Positions 44,413 through 56,340 of a stretch of DNA of 64,000 bases are shown here, in pieces; position 1 is the first letter of the stretch, and every line of letters starts with the position of its first letter. Both the position numbers and the translations under genes were made by a program. The notes under the pieces are model-generated. The model was given only the letters and a program-made list of their open reading frames with translations, ran no database searches and was not told the origin of the DNA. The stretch is from Tricholomella constricta. Lineage: Eukaryota > Basidiomycota > Agaricomycetes > Agaricales > Lyophyllaceae. The stretch is from NCBI GenBank assembly GCA_013368375.1, contig JAACJP010000010.1, positions 868,001 to 932,000 on the forward strand, written 5' to 3'.

Positions 44413-47168
44413 CTACTCGACGGCCTGCACACCATCATATGCAGGCAGGCGCTCACATGCCTGTTCCCAGTCGATGTTACCGAGGACAAGATCAGTCACA
44501 GCGGCTATAACGTCGTCGATAGACCCGATCCGCTGGTCAGTCGTGTCTCGCTCCCTGATTGTTTTCGTTAAAAGTAAATAAAACCTAAAGGCGCTGAGAA
44601 CATACCGAAGAGTCATGGTGCGGTTCTGGACCGACGCAAAGTCCACAGTAATGCCGAACGGCGTGCCCAGCTCGTCATTGCGAGCATACCGCTTCCCGAT
44701 GGACGTATTCGAGTCGTCCACGCGGGAGAACACACCTGCACGACGCAACTTGTTGGCTAGCAAGCAGTTATTACTATACGGCCCCAATAGAAGAGGGGGA
44801 AGGGATACATACAGACTTCCTGAACGATAGGAGCGAACTCTTCCCTGGCACTCAGTGGTACAATAAGCACCTTGGTAGGTGCCACGATAGGAGGCAGAGA
44901 TAGAACCTGTAGGCCTGCGATCAGGGCCCATACCGTGTGGAGATAGGAAGAGAGGCTTACACCACGCTCAATGTCCTGCTCCCGCGCCCAGAAGCTGTGC
45001 TCCAGAAGGGTATACAGGATACGGCCGAGGCCGAATGACGGTTCAATTACGTTGGGGGTATATTCACGAACTGAGAAGTAATGAGAGAAGGAAAAAAGGA
45101 AGGAGAAGGGGGAAACATACTGGATTGCTTGAAGACCTTCCGTTCGATTGTCACAAGTTCAGGCGTCAACTGAAACTCCTTCCCGTCCGCAGATTTTACG
45201 ACCGCCGAGCTATGTTGTACATGTCAAGCAAGCTGTAGGTGTGATATAGAGCTTTACTCACCCTTGCGCAAGCTCGCCCTTCAGCCTCACCAACTCAGCC
45301 TCAGGGAGCCCCTCCACCAGTTTCTGCAGTACACCCGCATCTCCTTTGAACGTCTTGCCAAGCAGCTTCTTATTCCACTCCGCCGTCTCCTTCTCCGTAA
45401 CAATCGGCTCTTTCAGCGCCTGGCGCACAACGAGCGGATGGCCTGTCCTGTCAGTGTGCACGCTCAGGTCGTAAGCTGCACGGTCCGCACAGCCCACACA
45501 CTCCGTCCAGCCCGTCGCGTTCTCAATCTCCGCGTCCCAGCAATCCGTCGCATAGTGCGCCATCTCGTTCCCCATGTGTTGCCTGAACCTCAACCGCGCA
45601 GGATTTATGCCGATCTTAACGAGGTATTGGGAGATGCGCGCAATGAAGTAGCCAAGCGTCTCATTGGCGATGATGCCCTTGTCCACCGCCTCCCCGACCG
45701 TCATCTGCGTGGTCCGGCTGGAGCCAGCCTCCTGCACATTGCGGTCGAGGAGAGTGAGCACCTGCGAGCGCACCTCGGGGAACCGTACGTGCGATTTGTC
45801 GTCTGGGTCGACGTAGTGCTCGATTTCGGCCATCGTAAACTCACGCACGCGAAGAAGCCCTGCGCGAGGAGAGATTTCGTTACGGAAGGAGCGCCCGACT
45901 TGTGCGGACGCAAAGGGGATGCGGCCGTTGTTGAATTCCAGCAGGCGGGAGAAGTTGAGGAAATGACCCTGTGCGGTTTCAGGCCGCAGGTAGCTGGTGG
46001 AAGGGTAAGGAAGGATATACTCAAAGATGTTGCGGGGAAACGTACCCTGGATGTTGGCCCGTGGGACCGATGCTGCTAGTGAACATGAGATTGAATTGCT
46101 GAGGCTCGCCGACTTCGTTGTCAGTATCTGGATTTCGGATCTTGTATTTCCTGCAGAGTTCACCCAACTGTGGGCCGGTATAATTGTCGAGCTACAGAGA
46201 TGTCCTTGAGCATCATTTGCCTCAATACAAAAGTCAAGGATGGTGCAGAAGCCACAGGTCCAAAAGATAGTATCTTGTGTGGGGTGCAGCGCAAGATGGT
46301 CTAGTGATTTGTATGAATCCTCCGAGTATCTCCTGGCATATACATGTCTTATTGGACAAGGGCCATAAGGGAGATAGATTTCGGGCTGAGTAGCCCAGAT
46401 CCATCTGCTGCAAGACAACAAGACTACCTTGACCACAAACAAGAGTGGACAATTGGACTCGAGCCGAAGGATGACTCTGCGGCTGTAGCACGGCGACTAA
46501 TGACAGTTCAAGCAAACGTACCTGAGCCAAAGTACTTTCGTACTCCTTCACCACGTCATCCTCTAGCTTCACAGCAGCAGCCTTTGCAGTCTTCTTCTTC
46601 TTTTTCTTATCCTCCGCTACGGGTGCCGCTGCTAGGCCCCTCGCTTCCTTGTCGCCGGCCAGCCGGGCCTCGAGCACACCGCCAACCAAGTGGTCCGCAC
46701 GGAGCACGTCGCCGGTTTTGGAATCCTTGACCATCCAGTCGGCGAACCTTGCAACGTGGCCAGAAGTCTCGAACACCGCCGCGGGGGTCATAATCGTGGT
46801 ATCGAGCTCGAGCATGTGCTCCTCAACGATGAAGTGTTTCCGCCATTCCGCGATGATGTTCGCCTGCAATGAGGAGCCGGGTGGACCGTAATCGTACAAT
46901 CCAGCCACACCTAGATGATATGACCTCTAAGTATCGCATCCAATGTTAATATGATAAAAAAGCGCTACATACCACCGTAGATCTCGAAAGCAGGCGCGTA
47001 AAAGAATCTCCGGTTCAAAAGTGCCTCGAGCCGAGACTTATCGAACGCATGGGCGGTTTTGTTGACCTGCGAGGCAGCCATGGGAGTTGTAGAGAAACGA
47101 CGGGGAGGAAGAGAGATCCTGTAGTGATAAGGAGAGATCAGCTGGATGTGGCGGAAGCCAAGTCGCAT
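44413..47168 (-). CDS. GRS1: Glycyl-tRNA synthetase, probably cytosolic and mitochondrial
   Basis: Exons 47168-46973, 46910-46522, 46191-46046, 45993-45262, 45209-45121, 45070-44961, 44906-44813, 44756-44606 and 44554-44413; phases close, 682 residues. Class II motifs are clear: GGVAGLYDYGPPG, RPETAQGHFLNF, RNEISPRAGLLRVREFTMAE (motif 2), EPSFGLGRILYTLLEHSFW (motif 3) and the C-terminal anticodon-binding domain (VAPTKVLIVPLS, GITVDFASV). The first ~29 residues are basic, hydroxylated and end RRFSTTP before a second ATG (47081, MAASQVNK). This suggests one gene makes both a mitochondrial and a cytosolic enzyme, as in other fungi. Intron 2 is 330 nt, far longer than the rest. Confidence 0.96.
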
Positions 47169-47584
47169 GGAGGGTATTATAATTTTTTTTTCGAGTCACA
47201 TTGTATCTCGAAAGTCGGTCCGCGCGACGTTCCTCCGCTTGTTATCTTATCAATTTTCGGCAAAATGTCTATCATGCAGTCTTGTCCAGAATCCTTCGAC
47301 TCAGTCTCTTGCAATGTATAGTACTGAGTTATGAAGAGGATGGATTGACGCTAGCATGGCAGGTTGATGTCTATTTTTGACGCAAGATAAAATAATTCTA
47401 TGTAAAACAGATCATCGATCGATATCGATGTCCATTGCCATTGAAGGCAAAGGAAGATGCGAGGAAACATGCAGTGAGGATGAGTGAGTATGTGTATGAA
47501 TACGATGTAAGACCATGCTCAGGAAAGAGATAGACAAAAGAGAACGGAATACCCAATTACGAAGAACACAGAAGGATGATTTTT
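47169..47584. other. Intergenic, GRS1 promoter region
   Basis: 416 bp between the channel gene's stop and the GRS1 start, both on the minus strand. Nothing else seen. Confidence 0.5.
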
Positions 47585-49393
47585 TCAACAGACACTCATC
47601 CGTTTCTGCATCTCGACATGGCCTCGTTGCAGCCATTCATCGGGCGATATCCGTTCACCATCGGTTGTGTTGCAGAACAGCATATCGTTCTCTGCGGAAA
47701 ATGCCCAGCGCGCGGGATCTGGAGCTGGAGAGGAGGTTATCGCCCGCAACTCGTTTCGGATGATTCTATTCGTAAAGTGGTCGAGATTCTACGACAACGG
47801 TAGTCAGCTGGGTAACTGGATCGAATTGTTGAAGTGGAACAGCACGCACAAGATCATTTTTGTCATATCCGAAAGGATCTTGTCAAAGCTTGTTATCGAT
47901 GCTTGCCGAAAGGAAAGAAATGACCTACTTTCAATCTCTTCACCGGCAACCAAGAACCCAAAGAACATAAAAGACTGGGAACGCATTCAGACAAGAGCAT
48001 ACCTGAAATCTGGGGTAATTTGGGCTTACAAGAATGATAGTGCTAGGAATGGTCAACCATCTGAGTGTGTTCCAAATCTGGAAGGGCTTTGCGAAAGAGT
48101 CGCGATTAGGGAAAAATGCGTGTTCGCTGACCAGGCCAAGCACGCACAAGAACGAAGCAGTAAATAAGTGTAACCACCCAGAGGTGGATTGAGTAACTTT
48201 TTACGATGGCACTCAGCAACTTAATGTTTGAAAAGAAGGCGAACTGCTCACGAGAAGGGTATCGGCGTTGTAAGAATTCGCTCCAGACCGGTGAGTGCGT
48301 CTACAAGTTGATTGAGAGACAGGAAAAGAGTGGCTAGAAGGAGACCCAATCATTTGGCATGTCTAAACGATATTGAAGTCAACGACTCACTGGCCGTCGG
48401 AACATCTAGCTGCTTCCTCTTCTGCAGGGCTGCAATGTACGAGCTCTGTCATATGTCCCAGTTCCGCATTAGCTTCGGAACTTTTCCGGACAAGACGCAT
48501 ACTTATGAATGAACGCACCAAGTACAGCGAGATCTCCAGAGGCAAATTATGCGAGATCGCATTCTGCCGCATCTTGGCCCTAAGCCGCGCGGCTTTCCTA
48601 CCCTTGATCTCGCGCCCACGCTTCGTGAGCCATTTAACGACGATTGAAAAGGGGAATAGATCGAAGAGGTGGTATTTGGGAGGCATGCGCGCAGGGAGGA
48701 GAAACCTCTCGTCGTCCCGGGGTAGAATGATCTTCTCCCGCGGTCTCGCGTATGGAGGGCGTGGTACAGGGGTATTCATGAAAGTCGTCTTCCTCGAAGA
48801 GTCGGAAGTCACCGGAGCCGGGAGGAGCGATGGCGCAGATACCGTAAAGCCCCGCTGGTAGAGAAAGGAGCTTCCACCGGGTGAGGAAGGGATCCGGGTG
48901 TCTTTGAGGCTCGTTATTGGCTCGTGGCTCTCCGAGTTTGTGAGGTCTGCCACGGAGGGGATGCCCGCGGGTAGTGCGTACGCAGGAAGAAACTTGACGA
49001 GGTAGTAGAGGTCCCTTGGAGGAAGGGGGATTTAATTTCGAGGTGATCCGATGATAGATGAAAAAGGCGCGGCGTACTCGTAGTAGATACCATCCTCGCC
49101 GCGAAGGTAGTGCTTAATAGAAATTGCGTAGGCCTCAATCAGGTTAATGACTGATTTCTTCTCGATCAGAGACCGGGACGCCATCTCTTCTGCGGTTGTA
49201 TTTTCGGTAGTAGGCTGGTCTTAATGCGTAACTAGCAGTCAGATCATGCTGTTGTTAGCTGGCGAGACAGAGAGTCGCACCTGGGACGTGGAACCAAACG
49301 GTACGTGCAAGTGTACGGCTTGCAAAGATAACTTGTGACCATAAACGTCTGCCTTCATTGTACCGCTCAAATGATGACGTGGTTCGGTATGAT
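47585..49393 (-). pseudogene. Bestrophin-like (UPF0187) anion channel, N-terminus missing
   Basis: Exons 49393-49281, 49219-49078, 49014-48519, 48445-48391, 48333-48252, 48196-48148, 48086-48030, 47974-47929, 47878-47850 and 47788-47585 join in phase to about 425 residues. Family signatures: SYRTTSSFERYNEGRRLW, IEKKSVINLIEAYAI, KHYLRGEDGIYYEDLYYLV, VPTATTLFLSLNQLVDALTG, TTPIPFSYSIHLW, FFGFLVAGEEIENPFGYDKN and DHFTNRIIRNELRAIT. These form fungal Cl-/anion channels related to bestrophins. The first exon starts directly at SYRTTSS with an acceptor (ATATTAG). The usual preceding ~80 residues with the first membrane helix are not found in the 900 bp upstream, so the gene is 5'-truncated or has acquired an unrecognised start. 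Confidence 0.8.
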
Positions 49394-50300
49394 CTAATAT
49401 AATAAACGACTTCGGTCTTTCAAGAAATTCTCACCAGAGACAACTGAGCATTCTGATTGGCTGGATCTCAAAATTTCTCACCCGCCACTTTCCAACTCGA
49501 ACCCGAACTTTCAAACCGCGTGCTCGGTACTCAGCGTTGGTGGTCTAACGGTGCACTGGCTGTGTTGAGCGCCTTTGAGCCGATTCCATCACTGTAACAT
49601 CTATCATGGCTTCCAGACTGAAATGGCCTTCTTTGTCCTCTCTGAGCCTCTCTGTATCCCAATTTTTTATGCTGTACGCATTCCTTTTTTTTGGCGCCCC
49701 ATCGCGTAAGTTATGTGATAAGTATATGTGATGCATTACGCTGCCGGTGGGGACTTTCGTTTCAGAAAACAACTCTTCCCAGGCCTTGATAAGTATTCAA
49801 CGACGCGCGAACGCGTCGCGTCGTACCACCACGTTTTCTTTTCCTCGCACCCCGCCTCTGTCGGGAGGACTGCACCCTTCTGCAGAAAGGACCTCCTTCG
49901 CTTAGCACTTTCTCAGCGCTCGGATTCACCCCAGGGTCTAGATACCTAGAATGCGACAGTGTCGGTGGTATTCTGCCAGCTATCCTTGGATGCTTCAGCT
50001 TTCTCTTCACTGCTCAGTATCGTGCAGAAACATCAGGCTCATAGGTATGCCACTTTCTTTTTTTTTTTGGAATCAGCTCAGAATCTAAACCAATTTCCCA
50101 CAAGCCCTGAATCGCGTCGTCGAGCTCGGGATTTCCAGAACTTTCTGAGCCATTACTTAGCGGAATGCGGTCATACGTCCGCCTAAACCGCGTCGTACCT
50201 TCAAGGTCTACCGCACTTTCTATAACCTCCATTCATAATGTGCGCCCACATAGTTGTACATAATTATGACTTCTTCAGCTCTGACATGCGTAACTTCCTA
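49394..50300. other. Junction between channel gene and Helitron
   Basis: No gene supported. The Helitron's 5' end (TC after an A) must lie here or slightly downstream, but I could not fix it. A tRNA A-box-like string at 49538-49549 lacks a matching fold. Confidence 0.35.
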
Positions 50301-53300
50301 GGTCTGAAAATATACTCAACACTCCTCAACGGCCCCAAGAGAGAGCTCGACAAGTGCATTGTTCCAGTACCCAGAACGTTGACGAACCTCGCCGTCGCCT
50401 CCCAGCTCCACGACCAGTTACACCGACGCCAACTTCTGGGCACGTTGAACGGATACGGTCCAATGTTCGAGAATCAAGACGGACAGCTCGCGAAAACGAC
50501 TTGCAGGCTTCACCGCGCCGACGACGACCAGCAGTAGTGCAAGATGAAAACCTGCGACCTGGTTTATCCCAGTATACCCAAACCACACAGGCGCAGGTAC
50601 GATTTTTGAACCCGTTTTGTTAAATAAACTAATGTCCTTCTCTTTGGAAAGAATTTCCAGGTCGAAATGTTGAATGGAGCTCGCCCAGTATTGCAAGCTT
50701 CCCGACATCCGAATTTTCCATTATCCCCTCCTTTAACGCAACCGAGGCTGTCGAACAGCCAACCGGGCTGCGAAGTACCACCTTCTGCGAGGTCGGTGGC
50801 ACAACGGAAGCGGCGAGAACGCGAACGAGCTGCAAGACAGCAGGTTGTTTCTGCCATGCCTGTCCCTGCCACTGATTTGAGCGCCACTCAGCCAAGACGA
50901 CGAAGAAATTTAGGAGGTGCACAGCCAAATGCAGGCCCGGTCGTTGGAATGCCCACCATGCCGCGGCTTATACAAGAGCAGGGTGCAATTGGACCAGATG
51001 TTCCGCCAGTTATCGCTCTGGGAGCTCCTCCAACACCTCCAGCGACTCAGCGCCCACCGAACAATAATAGAGGTAGGTCGTATTTCCTTGTATTCTCTTC
51101 GAAGGTCTGATAATCCATCAATAGGCTTTAATGAACCACAAGGCCGCGCAGAGCAGCCGCAAGGCAATGTCGAAGAAAATGGTACCAGACCTTTGGTTTT
51201 AGGTGAAGACTCAAACATGTTACACGTTTAACTGGTGCTCATTTGAATTATGTTTCCAATCTAGGACCGCCACCAGAGGTCATTAGATTAGTACAGCGGA
51301 ATACAGATGCGAGGGGCCAAGATGAAGGTACGTCGTGTGCTTGCCCGTGTTAAGCAATAGCAGTTGACAATGAACCTTTAGGACCTCAGCCTCAGGAGGG
51401 CCAGCAGCGTCAACGACGACGCAGTCGGGAGCTCTTTCGCATTGCCCGTCGACCATATGTTGAACCATCCGAGCGCCATGATCTTGGACGGATGAATGTT
51501 CCGTGTCCTTATTGTGGAGCACTTCATTGGATGGACGAGAGACTTTCGGACAGTTCAAAACGGTCGCCAAGATTTGGAACATGTTGCCTGTCAGGAAAGG
51601 TGCAGCTACCACCTCTTGAAGATGTGCCTCAACCTCTTCGACACCTTCTCACGTCAGAGGACCGTGATGCTGTCAAGTTCCGTGGCGAAATATGGAAGTA
51701 CAACCGAGCATTCGCCTTCACATCATTAGGAGTGGAAGAAGATCACTCTGTCAACCGTGGACGAGGACCTCCTGTATTCCGCATTTCTGGAGAGCTACAT
51801 CATCGATCTGCCGCTCTTGCTCCCTCTGAAGGACGCCCGCCGCGGTATGCTCAACTTTACATCTACGAGCCGTGGGCTGCGCTGGACGCCCGTATGCAAC
51901 AGAATCAGGGTCTGGATCGTCAAGTAATGCGCTCCTTGCAAGATATGTTAACGGCTCACCACCAATATGTGCCTGTCTATCGACATGCATACGAAATCCT
52001 TCAGAATTATAACACTGACAACGATGTTGAGGTTCGACTTCGCGTTAGTCCTGGCCTTGACCGTCGGAGATATAATCTCCCAACAGCGGATGAAGTTGCA
52101 GTGATTCTCCCTGGCACAAACTCAACAGAGCCTCGCGATATTGTCCTCCGGCATCGCGATGGACCTCTCTACCGCATCAGTGACCTCCACCCAGCATATG
52201 TCCCTCTCCAATACCCTTTGCTCTTTTCCCGTGGAGAGAACGGCTGGCATCCGGAGATGACACTTCGGGAGACGGAGGAACAGCAGAATAGCCGTCTTCA
52301 GAACTATCAGCAGCGACGCCAGCGTAGACAAGACCGTGGTTTGGAAGTTGACGAATCCAACAATGCCTCCACGAGGCGTCTGACACTCTCACGTTATGTT
52401 GCTTATCGCATCCACTACCGTCCGCAGGAATTCAACACGCTCCTTCACGGTGGCCGCCTGTTTACCCGGTATGTCGTTGACATGTTTGCGTCAGTGGACC
52501 AGCAGAGACTCCGCTGGATCGAGATGAACCAGCCTCTTTTTAGAGCAGCTCGGTTCAACAACCTTGAAGATGCGGCAGCGGATGACCCCGAAAACCTCGA
52601 CCTCAATGAAATTGGCCAGCGTGTATTTCTTCCATCGTCATACATTGGTGGGCCTCGAAACCTTGGGCAGTGTTACCAGGATTCAATGGCTATAGCACGC
52701 TACTTTCGAAAGGTTGACATCTTCCTCACAATGACGACAAATCCACGTTGGGAAGAAATCGAGAGGGAGCTCCTTCTAGGTCAGACAGCCTACGACCGAC
52801 CAGACTTGGTGGCTAGGGTATTCGAAATGAAGAAAAATGCAGTGCTAGATTATATCTACAAGCACGGTGTTTTCGGTTCTGCCGTTGCTTATGTGTATAC
52901 GATAGAATTTCAGAAACGCGGATTGCCCCACATGCACTGCCTTATCTTTCTTCGAGACCCTGACAAACTCCTAACCCCAGAAGCCATCGATTCGTGCATT
53001 TGGGCACGGTGGCCTGACCCCGAGACGCAGCCCCTCCTTTTCGAGACAGTAAAGAAGTGCATGGTCCACGGGCCTTGCGGTGCTGAGAACCCTAATGCTC
53101 CATGCATGGTCGACAATGGACGAGGTGGCAAGACCTGCTCAAAAGGCTTTCCTAAACTCTTCCAGGAATTCACAACGATGGACGACCACGGGTATCCTTT
53201 ATATTTTCGGCCAAATGATGGAAGAGCTTATGAGGTTAATGGAAGGATGGTCGACAACCGTTGGATTGTGCCATTTCCACCTTTCCTCTGTGCTGAATTT

Positions 53301-55709
53301 GACTGCCACATCAATATGGAATGCGCGGTCACGCTCGGAACCTTCAAATATGCCTTCAAATACGTTTATAAAGGTCCTGACCGTGGTGCTCTAGAACTTA
53401 GGCAGAAAAATGAGGTTAAACGCTGGATTGATGGACGGTACATCTCTCCGCCTGATGCCGTCTGGCGCCTCCTTCATTTTATTACCCACCACCAAGTCCC
53501 AAATGTCGTCCGCCTCCAAGTCCACCTTGAAAATCACCATGTCGTTACCTTCAACCCTGACCATGATCTTCAAACTATCCTTCGACGAGGTGCCAATCAT
53601 CGCACCACTCTTACTGCATGGTTTGAAGCAAATCAAGATCAAGGCCGACTTGGAGAAGAGGCTCGGAAACACACCTATCAGGAGTTCCCACAACACTTCC
53701 GATATGAGCAGAATCAGCGGAAGTGGGTCCTTCGCCAGAAAGGCTTTGCTTTGGGGAGGATGTACTTCATCAAGCCGACATCCGGAGAAATATACTACCT
53801 CCGCCTCTTGCTTACAGTCGTCAAAGGTGCCACATCATTCGACGACCTTCGAAGGGTTCCGGGCTATCGTGATCCATTTCCCACTTTCCATGCCGCCTGT
53901 CTCGCACGTGGCCTCCTCCAGGACGATGGAGAGTGGAGGCTATGTCTCCGGGAGGCATCTGAGATGCAAACTGGAACACGTCTTCGCTATCTTTTTGCAA
54001 CCTTGCTTCTATTTGGAGAGCCTTCGCAACCCAATTTACTGTGGAATGAGTTCAAGGAGCATATTTGTGATGACCTTGCACATCGGTTACGCACCATGGG
54101 AATCCATAATCCATCTAATGATGATGTCTACGATTATGGTCTCCATCTCTTGGATAACGTCCTTCGTGATTCAGGTCGCTCGCTTGGTGAATGGCCATCG
54201 ATGCCTCTACCCCAACAGAATTGGAACCTTTTTGCTATCAATCCTCTCATTGCTGAGCAGCTCAACTACAACCGAGACGCAGAACGAGCTAATCTGGATA
54301 ATCGCCTTCCTCGCTTGAATGCTGATCAGCAGAGTGCATACAATCAGATCATAGCATCAGTCGAGAATAATGAAGGGAGGTTATTCTTTTTAAATGGGCC
54401 TGGAGGGACTGGGAAGACTTTCGTTTACAACACCATCTGTGCAAAGCTACGAAGCGAAGGAACTATTATCCTTTGTGTTTCTTCTTCAGGAATCTCTGCC
54501 CTTCTTATCCGTGGTGGTCGGACTGCGCATTCCATGTTCAAGATCCCAATCGATGGATTAGATGAACACTCAAGTTGCAGTATCCAGAAAAACGGTCAAC
54601 GAGCTGATCTCATTCATGCTACACAGGCTATCATTTGGGATGAGATTGGGGCTCAGCACCGCCATGCTGTTGAAGCTGTGGATCGTACTCTTCGTGATAT
54701 TTGCAGCAACCCCCGGCCGTTTGGAGGCATTACTGTTGTACTTGGCGGTGATTTCCTTCAAACATTGCCTGTCGTTCCAAGAGGTTCCCGCGAGGACATT
54801 GTAGATGCCACAATTCAGCGTTCGGCTCTCTGGGAAAATGCAGAAGTCTTGCACCTCCATGAGAATATGCGACTTGACCGAGGAGATGTGGATGCTCAGG
54901 AATTCGCGCAATGGCTTCTCGAAGTCGGACATGGCCAGAACATGAACGCCAACAGCCAGATCCGCTTTCCAGATGGCATGCCAGTTGACGACCTAGATTC
55001 TCTCATAGCCTCTATCTATCCTGGCATTGACTCGATACCACCTCCACCCCCTGACTACTTCTTGAATCGGATGATTCTTGCACCTCGCAATGCAGATGTA
55101 GGTGACATAAATCAGAAAATTCTCGAATGCATGTCGGGTGAGATCCGCCAATATGTCAGTGCCGACGAGATTATTCGAGAGGCTGGAGCCGATCCTCTGG
55201 ATGATGACCCCATCCCTAATGAATTCCTTCGTTCTGTCCATTCATCAAGCCTTCCACCGGGGGAACTTAACTTGAAGATTGGCTGCCCTGTCATTCTTCT
55301 CCGAAATCTAGCACCCTCTCGGGGTCTATGCAATGGAACTCGCATGGTTATAACACAATTGCGTGATAGGGTTTTGGAGGTGCGGCTGATTGGGGGTGAG
55401 CATGATGGTGAGATAGCGCTGATACCTCGGGTTTCTTTGATTCCATCTGCTTTGTTAGCGGATGTTACTTTTCGATTCAAGAGGCGGCAGTTCCCTGTAC
55501 GACTAGCCTTTGCACTGAGCATAAATAAGGCTCAAGGCCAGTCTGTACGATATGTTGGCCTGGACTTGCGCGGCCCTGTGTTTGCTCATGGTCAGCTGTA
55601 TGTCGCTCTTTCAAGAGCCACATCAAGCCGCAATATTAAAATACTTCTCCCGGATAACACCACAGAATCTCTTGCACATAATGTTGTATATAATGAAGTC
55701 TTAATATAA
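50301..55709 (+). CDS. Helitron Rep-helicase (RepHel), five or more exons
   Basis: Exons ~50301-50596, 50661-51072, 51125-51202, 51265-51327 and 51382-55709; phases agree, giving more than 1700 residues. The initiating exon was not found. The N-terminus is basic and Pro/Gln-rich; a zinc-finger-like CPYCGALHW follows. The rolling-circle Rep domain has FLTMTTNPRW, the metal-binding HUH motif as LPHMHCLIF (52924-52950) and the two-tyrosine motif KYAFKYVYKG (53348-53377). The PIF1-family helicase has Walker A NGPGGTGKT (54395-54421), IIWDEIG, GGDFLQTLPVV, SINKAQGQS and YVALSRATS. No internal stop breaks the 1405 residues after the Met at 51492, so the protein looks functional. It nicks, transfers and unwinds the element's DNA. 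Confidence 0.93.
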
Positions 55710-55762
55710 ATCTGTTATTGCTTGCCAGCTTAGATTGAAATATGGAAGACTGGCAGCGGCCA

Positions 55763-56157
55763 GTTGTTTCAAGTTGCCGTTATTTCTTTCGCACTCCAAT
55801 TCCTTCTTCCTTGACTCATAACGATCGTCTATAGAATTTTTTCACCTAAATATCTTTCTAATAGCGTATACAATACATGGTCAAATTTTTGGGAAATGTT
55901 TGTAGGCTGTGCCCATGCTATGACATGAATGAGCAAGTCTCGCTGCCTTCAGAGCAGTGAGCACGCAGAGGGTTGTTTGCCTTTGTCTTTTTCGCACTTG
56001 CCCGACACCGATTACTCTTTTCCTCGACTCACAGTCAACGTGTATAACTTTTTTTTTTTTACCCTGCAGATATCCTCCTAATAGTGTAGAAGATATATGG
56101 TTAAAATTTCAGGCAAAGTTTGTAGGTTGTGCCCGCGCTATGACATGAATGAGGAAG
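55763..56157. repeat. Two-copy tandem repeat inside the Helitron
   Basis: Copy 1 about 55763-55950 and copy 2 about 55971-56157. Shared order: TTTCGCACT, CTTTTCCTCGACTCA-like, poly-T run, TATCYTYCTAATAG, TTTGTAGGYTGTGCCC and GCTATGACATGAATGAG. It lies between the RepHel stop and the accessory gene, so it may be a duplicated terminator/promoter segment. Confidence 0.65.
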
Positions 56158-56340
56158 CCTCACTGTAGGACTACTTGAGTCCCGCGTCGTGATCATGATC
56201 GAAGGATCAGGAAATTCCTGGAACTTGAACAAGTTCTCGAACCTCTCCACAACAGCTTTGGCGACAATAAAGGAGGCCACAACCATGGTAAGTTCATCAA
56301 CACCCTCTTTCTCTCATTCAAAGTCCACTCACTTCTCACT

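Noticed and set aside
45264..46079. 271-codon open frame on the plus strand
   Set aside because: Exactly antisense to the large GRS1 exon; its openness follows from the codon pattern of the real gene.
47667..48167. 166-codon plus-strand frame
   Set aside because: Runs antisense across six bestrophin-like exons and their introns; the minus-strand exon set has family motifs.
49532..49610. tRNA candidate
   Set aside because: An A-box-like TGGTCTAACGGT and a weak B-box are present, but D-stem, acceptor stem and T-arm do not pair.
53410..54318. 302-codon frame overlapping RepHel
   Set aside because: Same strand but different frame inside the intact Rep-helicase coding sequence; no motifs.
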